A stretch of DNA of 8,252 bases from Desulfobacterales bacterium (GTDB lineage Bacteria; Desulfobacterota; Desulfobacteria; Desulfobacterales; Desulfobacteraceae), in contig JAKSBB010000602.1 in the NCBI GenBank assembly GCA_022361315.1, positions 1 through 8,252 of the forward strand. The letters are read 5' to 3'. Below are positions 1-6,736 of the stretch, piece by piece; position 1 is the stretch's first letter; every line of letters begins with the position of its first letter. A model generated the notes under the pieces. That model saw only the letters and a list, made by a program, of their open reading frames with translations, had not been told where the DNA came from and made no database searches. The position numbers and the translations under genes were made by a program.

Positions 1-366
1 GCCCATGACCTTTCCATGGTGCAGCATATTTCAAGCCGGGTCGCCGTCATGTATTTGGGAAAAATCGTGGAACTCACCACCCGGGAACGCCTGTTCTGCG
101 AACCTTTGCACCCCTATACCCAGAGTCTGATCTCCGCCATTCCCATCCCGGATCCCCTCCTGGAAAGAAAGCGCAAGAGAATCCTGCTCAACGATGAGGT
201 GCCGAGCCCGGCCAATCCGCCCAAAGGCTGCGTATTTCATACCCGCTGCCCCATTGCGGACCCCGAGTGCGCCCAGACACCGCCGGAAACCAAAGAGATT
301 TTTGACGGGCATATGGTGGCCTGCTTGAAAGCGGATCAGAACAACGGGAGTCTGATTCCTACTTAA
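1..366 (+). CDS. Oligopeptide/dipeptide ABC transporter ATP-binding protein (OppF/DppF type), C-terminal part
   Basis: This is the end of an ATPase subunit that powers peptide import across the inner membrane, working with two permeases and a periplasmic binding protein. The frame is open from base 1, so the start and the Walker A, signature and Walker B motifs lie outside the window. The visible part starts with the H-loop ([11 protein letters not shown], switch His at visible residue 2), then [10 protein letters not shown], then the oligopeptide-transporter C-terminal extension: [35 protein letters not shown], and further cysteines. Four cysteines in this tail are typical of the family. The Met at base 16 is internal. 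PIPDP and the ERKR stretch favour an OppF/DppF-like second ATPase over OppD/DppD, but which peptide class it serves cannot be told. The gene ends 19 bases before a strong terminator, so it is probably the last gene of its operon. Confidence 0.93.
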   Translation, partial: AHDLSMVQHISSRVAVMYLGKIVELTTRERLFCEPLHPYTQSLISAIPIPDPLLERKRKRILLNDEVPSPANPPKGCVFHTRCPIADPECAQTPPETKEIFDGHMVACLKADQNNGSLIPT

Positions 367-385
367 GATACAGTGTAAAAAAGAG

Positions 386-424
386 AAGGCCCGCTACAGT
401 TCAGTGAACTGTAGCGGGCCTTTT
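386..424. terminator. Bidirectional rho-independent terminator
   Basis: A perfect 17-bp inverted repeat (386-402 pairing with 406-422, three-base loop) with a GC-rich middle is followed on the plus strand by TTTT. On the minus strand the same stem is followed by a T-rich run (complement of the A-rich 375-385). It sits between two convergent genes, the transporter ATPase ending at 366 and the small minus-strand gene ending at 447, and can stop transcription from both. Confidence 0.93.
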
Positions 425-446
425 AGTGATCAATCAGAGGGGCTGT

Positions 447-686
447 TTACTGCAGCTGCTCTCTCATGGTGATATCGTGTTTGCGCTCCTGAAGGGTTTT
501 CTTCCCGAGGTGTCTGTCTGTTTCCTCGGAATAGGGATTGGCGCAGACCTTCTTAATCTTGTCCACATTCCCTTCAATGGCATCTCTCGTATCACTGGGG
601 AGATCTTCGATGCAACTATTATACTGTCTGTTCAGTTTCTTTCTCACTTTGAATTCCTGGTGCCGTCTGACTGCTCTGTCTCTCAT
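447..686 (-). CDS. Small hypothetical protein, 79 residues, basic, RDRA-RRHQ N-terminus
   Basis: This is a short, highly charged, soluble protein with no signal peptide or membrane segment. It begins MRDRAVRRHQEFKVRKK and ends with KKTLQERKHD and a REQLQ tail. From memory, this layout resembles a widespread family of small uncharacterised bacterial and phage proteins that start with an RDRA-RRH motif and carry a CSC-x-x-C-x-NPR cysteine cluster before a G-x-K/P-TLQE tail. Here the cluster is reduced to one Cys in KKVCANPYSEE, though the NP and TLQE signatures remain. The match is recalled, not searched. The gene is supported by an excellent ribosome binding site (AAAAGGAG, six bases from ATG) and by ending just before the bidirectional terminator. 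It appears monocistronic. Function is unknown; its basic nature would suit nucleic-acid binding, but that is only a guess. Confidence 0.72.
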   Translation of the reverse strand: MRDRAVRRHQEFKVRKKLNRQYNSCIEDLPSDTRDAIEGNVDKIKKVCANPYSEETDRHLGKKTLQERKHDITMREQLQ

Positions 687-692
687 AAGAGG

Positions 693-700
693 CTCCTTTT
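693..700 (-). promoter_or_regulatory. Ribosome binding site of the 79-residue protein
   Basis: The minus strand reads AAAAGGAG, then six bases, then ATG at 686-684. This near-ideal Shine-Dalgarno is the main evidence that the short frame is translated and fixes its start. Confidence 0.8.
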
Positions 701-708
701 CATATAAT

Positions 709-787
709 AGTGTAAACAGTGTGTTTCAAGACCCCTCGTGTGGTGTTTTCTTATTTGAGGTGTGTCTTGAAGTAAAGTGTAAACAGT
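709..787. repeat. 12-bp direct repeat around an 8-bp inverted repeat, possible operator
   Basis: AGTGTAAACAGT occurs exactly at 709-720 and again at 776-787, 67 bp apart. Between them lies an inverted repeat, TTCAAGAC (725-732) with GTCTTGAA (764-771), extended inward by CCTC (734-737) pairing with GAGG (757-760). Each 12-mer is itself a rough dyad around TGTTTACA. The nearer copy is 8 bases upstream of the ribosome binding site of the minus-strand small gene. This layout suits two binding sites for a dimeric regulator that could loop the DNA, or a leader RNA hairpin. Sigma-70-like -10 sequences at 701-709 are too close to the ribosome binding site to be used, so the true promoter is probably further upstream and was not identified. 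Confidence 0.5.
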
Positions 788-1167
788 CTTTTCGGGCTTG
801 GCAAGGGGGTGTGGGTGAAAAAGTTTGGTTGTTGTGAAAAAAGTTTGAATGGCTGATTTTTGATGCCAAATAGAACTATCTCATGTCTGATTTGAGTTGT
901 CCAGAGGATTTTTTTCGAGAGGGGCGGGGGACGGAGCTGTGGAGCAAATCGTTTGTTATTGGAAGTGTTGGAGCGTGCCTGGCAAAAGGAGGTGGCTTGT
1001 ACCCGGCAGCCGGCCCTGTAAGTTCCAGGTGATGAGTCTTCCGTAATGACATTTCTTGCCGCCACTTGAACACCGCCCGGAATATGGATTGCAATCCTTA
1101 GTATTTATGATAGACCATGTAGGTATAGGTTAATACTTTTTAGATCTCCATCCTGTGGGATGCTCCT
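788..1167. other. Non-coding stretch upstream of the hybrid kinase, possible dispersed repeat
   Basis: No convincing gene is seen. Two minus-strand frames stay open across 876-1094 and 751-1065, but the first needs a TTG start touching its only purine-rich site and neither looks like a globular protein; the openness may reflect the strong G bias of the plus strand at about 910-1000. Small elements seen: a near-tandem GTGAAAAA(A)GTTTG at 815-827 and 834-847, and an 11-bp palindrome CCGGC-A-GCCGG at 1003-1013. Just before the kinase start is a 5-bp hairpin, CATCC/GGATG (1149-1153 with 1158-1162), whose right arm overlaps the weak GGGA ribosome binding site. No clear sigma-70 promoter for the kinase was found. 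Confidence 0.4.
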
Positions 1168-4100
1168 ATGATGATAGATGATCGAAAAATACGTCAGATA
1201 TGTCCGGTAACCGGTCTTGAGATTCGGACCACCGAAGCCTGGCTGGAAAAAAAGATGGATGACTATACGATCTCTCTGCGAAAAATAGGGGATAATATCA
1301 TCTATGCCAGGAACCGGGGGAACCTGACTTCCGTATCCATCAGGCACTACTATGAAAACATGGAAGCCTTTGCCGGGGAAATGGACGTATCAGAACCATT
1401 TGTCGAGATCCGGGACATGGAACTTTTGACCGGCCGTCCCCGGACATCGGAAATTCGCAGGCAGCGGGAATACATCGAAAGTAACCAGGAACGGTTCCGG
1501 GGATTTGTGATCTGCCACGCCTGGTTCTGGCTCCGGGTGGCCATAAAAGCGGCGGCCAAACTGCACAAGGGCAACGTACAAACCGCCATCTGTGCAGACT
1601 ATGAACACGCCGTAAAGACAGCCATTGCCATTAACAGGCAACCAAAGGCCCCCCCACTGCAGGACCGGTCCATGTTCCGGATGGCGGATCTTGAATTCAG
1701 ACCCCAGTGGAATGCCAGTGATCCTGAGACCGGATACTATTATACCAGCGGGGTGGTCCCCAAAAAATTGTTCTACTCGGCCATCAAGGCAGAAAACATG
1801 ACCGCAGAAGATGTCAGAAACGCCGCCCCCTGTATCGAACAGATTTTCAGGGACGGCGTGCTCTCAGACAGCGACTATATCCGGGTGGTGGATTACAGTG
1901 GTGTTGAAAAATCTTCCATCATGGCCCGGACCCTCTATGCCAAAATGATTGTCCGCCTGAACCGGGAATACCGTTGTTCACCCACCAAGACCTATATCTG
2001 CGGGGCAAATCTGGTGACGCGCAACGCCCTGAGACTCTTCGCGCGGCTGGTGAATCAGCGGATACGATTTGTTGAAAGCGTTGACAAGGCCTTTGACTTG
2101 ATCAACAACCAGAACGGATCTGTCCCCCATGACACGGCGTCTCCAGAAAGACGGCCACTGATGGTCACCCGGAAAGATATTGAAGAAATCACGGAAGTCT
2201 GTGGCCGGGTGTTGTGGGATCTTGAACCGGAAAAAAAAGAGGCCGACTTTAACGTATCAGAGGATAATCCCCTTTATGAACTCTATGAGACCATCGCCCT
2301 GATGCGGTCTGATCTGATCGAAATGCATCACCGGCAGGCCGATCAGAACCTGAAGCTGGAAAAAGCCAACCAGGCAAAATCCGAATTTCTTGCCAACATG
2401 AGTCACGAAATCCGAACCCCCATCAACGGCATTGTGGGGATGGGGGAAATTTTGATGACTACCACTCTGGATGACACCCAGAGCAGTTTTGTAACGACCA
2501 TCAACTCCGAAGCGGATGCCCTGCTTGATATCATCAACGATATCCTGGATTTTTCAAAGATTGAAGCCGGAAAGATGGCATTGGAGGAGACGTCGTTTAA
2601 TCTGGGCGACGTGTTTGAAACCCTCACCACCACCCTGAGCTTCAGGGCCCATCAAAAGGGGTTGGAGTTTGTTTCCTTTATTGCCCCGGATGTGCCCATC
2701 CATCTGACGGGGGATCCGGTCAGGCTCCGCCAGATCCTGCTGAACCTTACCGGTAATTCACTGAAATTCACCCGGGAAGGTGAAATCTTTGTAAAGGTGG
2801 AACGGATTGAAGAAAGGGGGCGTTGGGCAGAACTGGCTTTTGAGGTGTCAGATACAGGTATCGGCATCTCAGCCGAACAGCAACAGACTATTTTTGACAG
2901 CTTTGCCCAGGCAGACGGGTCAACCACCCGGAAATACGGGGGCACCGGACTTGGCCTGACCATTTCCAAGCAATTGGTGGAGATGATGGGGGGCACCATC
3001 AGCCTCAGGCCCCGGCCCGGCGGCGGTACCATATTCCGGTTCACAGCCCGGTTGAAAAAACAACGGCGGACCCCCAGGTCCACCCCGGCCCTGGACCTTT
3101 CAGGACGCCAAATCCTCCTGGTGGATGACAACGCCACCAACCTGACCATTTTCAGCCACTATCTCACCTTGTTCAACAGTAAGCCTGTGGTTGCCGAATC
3201 CGGTGGGAAGGCCCTTTCAATCTTAGACCGCAACGATGACATCAGCCTGGTGTTAGTGGATATGGTGATGCCGGAGATGAACGGACTGGAACTTGCCGTG
3301 GCCATCCGCTCCAATTCCAAATGGGAACAGCTTCCCATTGTCATGCTCTCCTCCCGGGGGGACGTTCAGCCCGGTTCTGTCAGGGAATCCGGCATTCAGA
3401 CGGTGATTACCAAACCGGTGAGGTCGGAAGCGTTGAAAACTGCTCTTGCCAGGGCCCTGGGTATGGCGGAAACCAACGCCCCTCAGCCCCGGACACCCCA
3501 GAAGCCGGATCTCCCCTCCGCCCCGGAGAAGGGATTGCACATCCTGCTGGTTGAAGATTATGTTACAAACCAGAAAATTGCCCAGATGCATCTGGATCGG
3601 GCCGGTTATACCGTGACAATCGCTGAAAACGGGCAAGAAGCGGTTGAGATGTTCGGAACCGGTGAGTTTGACCTTGTACTGATGGATATCCAGATGCCGG
3701 AAATGGATGGCTGGGAGGCCACACAGACCATCAGAGAGATGGAAGGCCGGGAGAACCGCCCCTCCAGGGTGCCGATCATTGCCATGACAGCGCATGCCAT
3801 CAAGGGATACCGGGAAAGATGTCTTGACAGCGGCATGGATGATTATATTGCCAAGCCCTTGAAACGGGTTGAATTACTCGCCATGGTCGGAAAATGGTTT
3901 GCAAAGATAGACAAGGAAGAGGGGGGAGCGCAACCTGCCGTGGACGGGGAATCTGCCAATGATCCCCTTCAAGTGAGGATTGAAAAATCACAGCCCCCCA
4001 TGGATGTGCCCGGGGCAATTGAGGAATTCGGCCATGACAGGGATCTGCTGGTGGAGGTGCTCATCGAATTTCTCCGGGACGTGACCAGCCAACTGACCGT

Positions 4101-4344
4101 CATCCGGAAATCAGCAGATGCCGGGGACTGGAAAGTTATCAGTAGCCAGGCCCATGCCATCGCAGGCGGTGCCGGTAACCTCAGGGCGGGAGAACTGGCC
4201 CGGAATGCAAAGCATCTGGAAACCCTGGCCAATGCCCAGAATATTAGAAATTGCCCAGGTCTCATTGATGAGATGGAGGCGGAGGTAAAGCGGCTGGCAG
4301 CCTTTTGCAGGGAAACTTTTGGTATTGAACCGCCGAAGGGTTGA
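1168..4344 (+). CDS. Hybrid sensor histidine kinase with two receiver domains, Hpt, and a duplicated N-terminal domain
   Basis: A 1,058-residue cytoplasmic kinase that autophosphorylates and passes phosphate through its own relay. N-terminus: a CPVTGLEI motif (12-19), then two copies of an unnamed alpha/beta domain (about 32-156 and 190-314), no transmembrane pair. A coiled coil (about 370-402) leads to HisKA with phospho-acceptor His413 in SHEIRTP. HATPase: N-box Asn530, DTGIGI (562-567), FDSF (576-579), GGTGLGL (591-597). Receiver 1: acidic pair Asp653/654, phospho-Asp698, Ser728, Lys749. Receiver 2: Glu796/Asp797, phospho-Asp840, Thr874, Lys896; Tyr798 replaces the usual Asn. Hpt (about 948-1050): His996 in [10 protein letters not shown], with Ala999 where Lys is usual. 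All catalytic residues are present, so it should be active. The start is the first of two adjacent ATGs, behind a weak GGGA. No response regulator adjoins it. The gene converges on 4462-5460 with only 117 bases between and no strong terminator. The signal sensed is unknown. Confidence 0.95.
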   Translation: MMIDDRKIRQICPVTGLEIRTTEAWLEKKMDDYTISLRKIGDNIIYARNRGNLTSVSIRHYYENMEAFAGEMDVSEPFVEIRDMELLTGRPRTSEIRRQREYIESNQERFRGFVICHAWFWLRVAIKAAAKLHKGNVQTAICADYEHAVKTAIAINRQPKAPPLQDRSMFRMADLEFRPQWNASDPETGYYYTSGVVPKKLFYSAIKAENMTAEDVRNAAPCIEQIFRDGVLSDSDYIRVVDYSGVEKSSIMARTLYAKMIVRLNREYRCSPTKTYICGANLVTRNALRLFARLVNQRIRFVESVDKAFDLINNQNGSVPHDTASPERRPLMVTRKDIEEITEVCGRVLWDLEPEKKEADFNVSEDNPLYELYETIALMRSDLIEMHHRQADQNLKLEKANQAKSEFLANMSHEIRTPINGIVGMGEILMTTTLDDTQSSFVTTINSEADALLDIINDILDFSKIEAGKMALEETSFNLGDVFETLTTTLSFRAHQKGLEFVSFIAPDVPIHLTGDPVRLRQILLNLTGNSLKFTREGEIFVKVERIEERGRWAELAFEVSDTGIGISAEQQQTIFDSFAQADGSTTRKYGGTGLGLTISKQLVEMMGGTISLRPRPGGGTIFRFTARLKKQRRTPRSTPALDLSGRQILLVDDNATNLTIFSHYLTLFNSKPVVAESGGKALSILDRNDDISLVLVDMVMPEMNGLELAVAIRSNSKWEQLPIVMLSSRGDVQPGSVRESGIQTVITKPVRSEALKTALARALGMAETNAPQPRTPQKPDLPSAPEKGLHILLVEDYVTNQKIAQMHLDRAGYTVTIAENGQEAVEMFGTGEFDLVLMDIQMPEMDGWEATQTIREMEGRENRPSRVPIIAMTAHAIKGYRERCLDSGMDDYIAKPLKRVELLAMVGKWFAKIDKEEGGAQPAVDGESANDPLQVRIEKSQPPMDVPGAIEEFGHDRDLLVEVLIEFLRDVTSQLTVIRKSADAGDWKVISSQAHAIAGGAGNLRAGELARNAKHLETLANAQNIRNCPGLIDEMEAEVKRLAAFCRETFGIEPPKG

Positions 4345-4461
4345 CCTGCTTGCCCAAATCTGTTGGGGCCGGTTTCCGGGACTTCCGATCTTTCGAGGCG
4401 TATACTGCCTTGAATGGAGGACTGGTAAATATCTTAGCCGTATGCTTCTGTCATGACGGTA

Positions 4462-5460
4462 TCATCTAACCGCATAGGCGGCGGTTTTCAAAAGATCCAT
4501 CAAATCAAATATCCTTGCCACATACTGGGCCCTGAGGCCCATGTCGGAATCATCACGGTCTTTCAGGGTGGCGGCAAGGCCGTCCACGAGGCGGTTCAGC
4601 CGTTTCTTGTGGATACCCAATTTGGCCTGAAGGGGATCTGTGACCACCCCGGAGAAGGCGGTGAGTACAGCCAGGACTGTGAGGACGCTTGTGGTGGATG
4701 CCACCAGGAGGCCGGCTGAGGCGGTGGCGGGAAAGACGGTGTAGTAAAGGCTGCCCAGGGTGGGGCCGAGGATGAAATTGGATATGGCGGACTGCTGGGC
4801 AATGGCGGCGGCAAGGCCGGCGCCGAAGCTGAATCCCCCCGGGGTCATTGTGCCCAAAGCCCCTGCGCCTGCGGAGAGGCTGATGAGGTTGCCGGCCATC
4901 TCGGATACGGCCGTACGGTCAACGGCATATTCCTTTAGCTGTTGCTCCAGGGCCTGGCGGAAGCCTTCCTGCTGGGCGTTGTGGTGGATCATGGCCAGGT
5001 GCTGCTGGAAGATATCTCTTATTTCAGGCTGATTCAGGATCTCTGCCAGTAGGGCGTCCGGGACGGCTTCCGGGTATTCCTCGTCATTTTCGGCTGCCAT
5101 GGGGAGTTCCAGAAGCTCCGTGAAGATCAGACGGTTGATCTCTTTTTGAACGGCTGTGGTAAACCCCGACGGCAGTTGTTTGGACAATCTTTGTAGCCAC
5201 TTGAGTCCGGTTTTTTCCCCTAGGAGGCCGGCGGCACGGAATGCGGTGTAGGGAAGGGTCCAGGCCAGGTTGACCGGCGCCTTTACCAGGTCCATTCCCC
5301 AGGCCTTCCGGTTGAGTCTGGCAGCCCCGGTAACACTGAAATGGGTTTCTACAAATCCTGGGATTTTTTCACGTCTGGAGGCAATGTATGCATCCACAGC
5401 ACGGTCCAGGGCCGGCTGGATAGCGGGCGTGGGGGCGGTATATTGTGGCGGGTCTGTCAT
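4462..5460 (-). CDS. Conserved membrane-associated protein of unknown function (DUF6635-like)
   Basis: A 332-residue protein. Residues 1-55 are polar and include a basic stretch with the conserved-looking IPGFVETHFS. An amphipathic part follows (56-80, PVNLAWTLPYTAF). A charged helical middle (about 100-185) leads to a Gly/Ala-rich hydrophobic block at about 189-275 that probably makes two or three membrane passes (189-222, 228-247, 250-275). The tail is helical and charged (280-328). The overall pattern resembles the DUF6635 family as recalled; this was not searched. The start is the first NTG codon after an in-frame stop, so it is fairly firm, but there is no recognisable Shine-Dalgarno. 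The gene lies 99 bases downstream of proline dehydrogenase on the same strand and may be cotranscribed, with a hairpin in the gap. There is no signal peptide and no catalytic motif. Function is unknown. Confidence 0.75.
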   Translation of the reverse strand: MTDPPQYTAPTPAIQPALDRAVDAYIASRREKIPGFVETHFSVTGAARLNRKAWGMDLVKAPVNLAWTLPYTAFRAAGLLGEKTGLKWLQRLSKQLPSGFTTAVQKEINRLIFTELLELPMAAENDEEYPEAVPDALLAEILNQPEIRDIFQQHLAMIHHNAQQEGFRQALEQQLKEYAVDRTAVSEMAGNLISLSAGAGALGTMTPGGFSFGAGLAAAIAQQSAISNFILGPTLGSLYYTVFPATASAGLLVASTTSVLTVLAVLTAFSGVVTDPLQAKLGIHKKRLNRLVDGLAATLKDRDDSDMGLRAQYVARIFDLMDLLKTAAYAVR

Positions 5461-5509
5461 GGCAACAAAAATAATACGGGATGGGAAATACGCAAGGGCA
5501 GGATATGTA

Positions 5510-5541
5510 CAGGCCCCCGGAATGGGTTACCCGGGGACCTG
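5510..5541 (-). other. Hairpin in the gap between proline dehydrogenase and the downstream gene
   Basis: CAGG-C-CCCCGG (5510-5520) pairs with CCGGGG-A-CCTG (5531-5541): ten base pairs with one mismatch and a ten-base loop. It follows the proline dehydrogenase stop on the minus strand but has no T-run after it, so it is a poor terminator. It could slow polymerase, act as an RNA processing or stability element, or set different levels of the two genes. Confidence 0.45.
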
Positions 5542-5559
5542 CTGTGGTTAAACGAAGGG

Positions 5560-6471
5560 TTAGCCTTTGCCCAGCATGGCCTTGAGAATGTGGCTGACCA
5601 TGGCCGGATTCTCTTTGAGCCGCCGGGTGGAATAGCCGAACCAATGCGCTCCGAAAGGCACATAGACCCGGACCGGATGACCGGTGGCCACCAGTGAACG
5701 GCGCTGTTTCGGGGTGACGCCGTACAGCATCTGGAACTCGTATTTGTGTTTGGGCAGTTTGTATTTGGCGATGAGATCCAATGCACCCTGGATCAGGGGT
5801 TTGTCATGGGTGGCAATGGCCGGATACATACCGTTTTGGATCATGAACTCCAGGTCTTCCAGGTAGTGCCGGTTGATCTCGTGGTAATCCTTGTAGGCAA
5901 TCCTGGGGGATTCCACGTAAATGCCCTTGCACAGGCGAAAGTTAAGATCGGCTTCGTCCGAGAGGAGATCTTTCATGGATTCCAGGTCGGACAGGGTCCG
6001 TTTCAGATAGGCCTGGAGCACAAGACCGACATTCTTTGGAAATTCCTTTTTCAGGCGTCTGAACATGTCTACGGAATCATCCACACAGGGGGAGTTTTCC
6101 ATATCGATGCGGATGAAATTGTCGTAGGAGGCAGCTTTGACCACCAGGTCCCGGATGTATTGAAAGCACTGTTCCTTGTCCAGAAGCAGACCGAACATAG
6201 TGGGTTTCAGGGAATAGTTGCCGATGACGTCGGTTTGCTCCACCGTATCAATCAGGGAAAGATATTCATCCCGGTTTTCCCTGGCCTGGTTCATGTTTTC
6301 TATGAATTCCCCCAGGATGTCCAGGGTGACCATCGTTTTTTCGCTGTTCAGGGCTTTTGAAGCGTCAATGGCGTCCTGGGTGGTTTCCCCGGCGATGTAG
6401 GCTTTTGAAAACTGCCAGATAAACTTCTGCGGGAAGTAGGGCAGGGTATGGCTGATGAGTTTGTTTATCAT
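5560..6471 (-). CDS. Proline dehydrogenase, monofunctional (PutB-type), FAD-dependent
   Basis: This 303-residue protein matches the size of single-domain proline dehydrogenases, which oxidise proline to pyrroline-5-carboxylate and pass electrons via FAD to membrane quinone. Family motifs run in order: SLKPT with the conserved Lys89, FIRIDMENS (119-127), LQAYLKRT (152-159, FAD-contacting Gln/Arg), RLCKGIYVE (179-187), ATHD (220-223), YEFQMLYG (244-251), RVYVPFG (268-274), and YSTRRLKENP (280-289), whose paired Arg283/284 bind the proline carboxylate. No pyrroline-5-carboxylate dehydrogenase domain is fused, and none is encoded in the window, so that step must be elsewhere. ATG is preceded by AGGAG at six bases. 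Upstream is a well-formed promoter with a palindrome across the expected transcription start, suggesting repression relieved by substrate. It is the first gene of a possible two-gene operon. Confidence 0.93.
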   Translation of the reverse strand: MINKLISHTLPYFPQKFIWQFSKAYIAGETTQDAIDASKALNSEKTMVTLDILGEFIENMNQARENRDEYLSLIDTVEQTDVIGNYSLKPTMFGLLLDKEQCFQYIRDLVVKAASYDNFIRIDMENSPCVDDSVDMFRRLKKEFPKNVGLVLQAYLKRTLSDLESMKDLLSDEADLNFRLCKGIYVESPRIAYKDYHEINRHYLEDLEFMIQNGMYPAIATHDKPLIQGALDLIAKYKLPKHKYEFQMLYGVTPKQRRSLVATGHPVRVYVPFGAHWFGYSTRRLKENPAMVSHILKAMLGKG

Positions 6472-6477
6472 GATTCG

Positions 6478-6482
6478 CTCCT
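6478..6482 (-). promoter_or_regulatory. Ribosome binding site of proline dehydrogenase
   Basis: AGGAG on the minus strand, six bases before the ATG at 6471-6469, fixes the start of the proline dehydrogenase. Confidence 0.8.
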
Positions 6483-6504
6483 AATCCTCGGTTGTGTTTC
6501 TTTG

Positions 6505-6521
6505 TAATGGTTTAACCATTA
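6505..6521. promoter_or_regulatory. 17-bp palindromic operator candidate at the proline dehydrogenase promoter
   Basis: TAATGGTT-T-AACCATTA is a perfect inverted repeat with 8-bp arms. It starts one base after the downstream -10 candidate (6523-6528, minus strand) and so covers the predicted transcription start. A dimeric repressor bound here would block initiation or escape. The regulator is not encoded in the window. As RNA it could also form a short AU-rich hairpin, but with a one-base centre that is less likely than a protein site. Confidence 0.65.
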
Positions 6522-6522
6522 A

Positions 6523-6562
6523 AATATAATTAGACTATGCGCCCCTTTCAAGGGATTGTCAA
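6523..6562 (-). promoter_or_regulatory. Overlapping sigma-70-type promoters of proline dehydrogenase
   Basis: Two candidates overlap on the minus strand. One has a consensus -35 TTGACA (6557-6562), a 17-bp spacer and -10 CATAGT (6534-6539). The other has -35 TTGAAA (6546-6551), a 17-bp spacer and -10 TATATT (6523-6528). Both spacings are ideal. The second would start at about 6516, inside the palindrome at 6505-6521. A short dyad, CCCTT-TC-AAGGG (6543-6554), overlaps the second -35. Confidence 0.65.
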
Positions 6563-6658
6563 GCACTTGTTTATTTTTCGCTCGAATGGGGTTTTATTTT
6601 TATACCAGGCAGTTAGCCGGGGGGATCTGCAGGGTTTGTCGCGTGAGGGATACTTTTT

Positions 6659-6710
6659 CTGCCCGGGTCGGCCGCATTATATATAAAGATAAAATGTGGC
6701 CGATCGGCAG
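6659..6710. repeat. Long imperfect inverted repeat (18-bp stem) in the intergenic region
   Basis: The plus strand folds as CTGCC (6659-6663) with GGCAG (6706-6710), a two-base bulge, then 13 continuous pairs between 6666-6678 and 6693-6705, closing a 14-base A/T loop. Two of the 13 pairs are G-U in the plus-strand RNA and would be A-C mismatches in the minus-strand RNA, so plus-strand transcription fits better. A T-run lies just before the stem, but no T-run follows on either strand, so it is not a standard terminator for the minus-strand gene ending at 6737. Eight bases after it is a good plus-strand AAGGAGGG (6717-6724) before ATG at 6727. Confidence 0.55.
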
Positions 6711-6736
6711 ATTATCAAGGAGGGAAATGTTCGGGA

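Noticed and set aside
701..729. Sigma-70-like promoter (TTGAAA, 17 bp, TATATG) for the small minus-strand gene
   Set aside because: Its start point would fall inside the ribosome binding site at 693-700, leaving no usable leader.
876..1094. Minus-strand 72-codon frame (and an overlapping 104-codon frame at 751-1065) upstream of the kinase
   Set aside because: Starts at TTG with no spaced ribosome binding site, low-complexity Pro/Ser/Arg composition, and two overlapping frames open at once, which points to base bias or a repeat rather than a gene.
3253..3795. Minus-strand 180-codon frame inside the hybrid kinase
   Set aside because: Antisense to the receiver domains, whose active-site residues are all intact; no recognisable protein character.
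4345..4461. Terminator between the convergent kinase and unknown membrane gene
   Set aside because: Only short pairings (CCGG-TTT-CCGG and the GTCATGAC palindrome at 4450-4457) without T-runs; not enough to call one.
5746..6360. Plus-strand 204-codon frame inside proline dehydrogenase
   Set aside because: Lies wholly antisense to a gene with complete catalytic motifs; its composition is explained as the complement of that gene.
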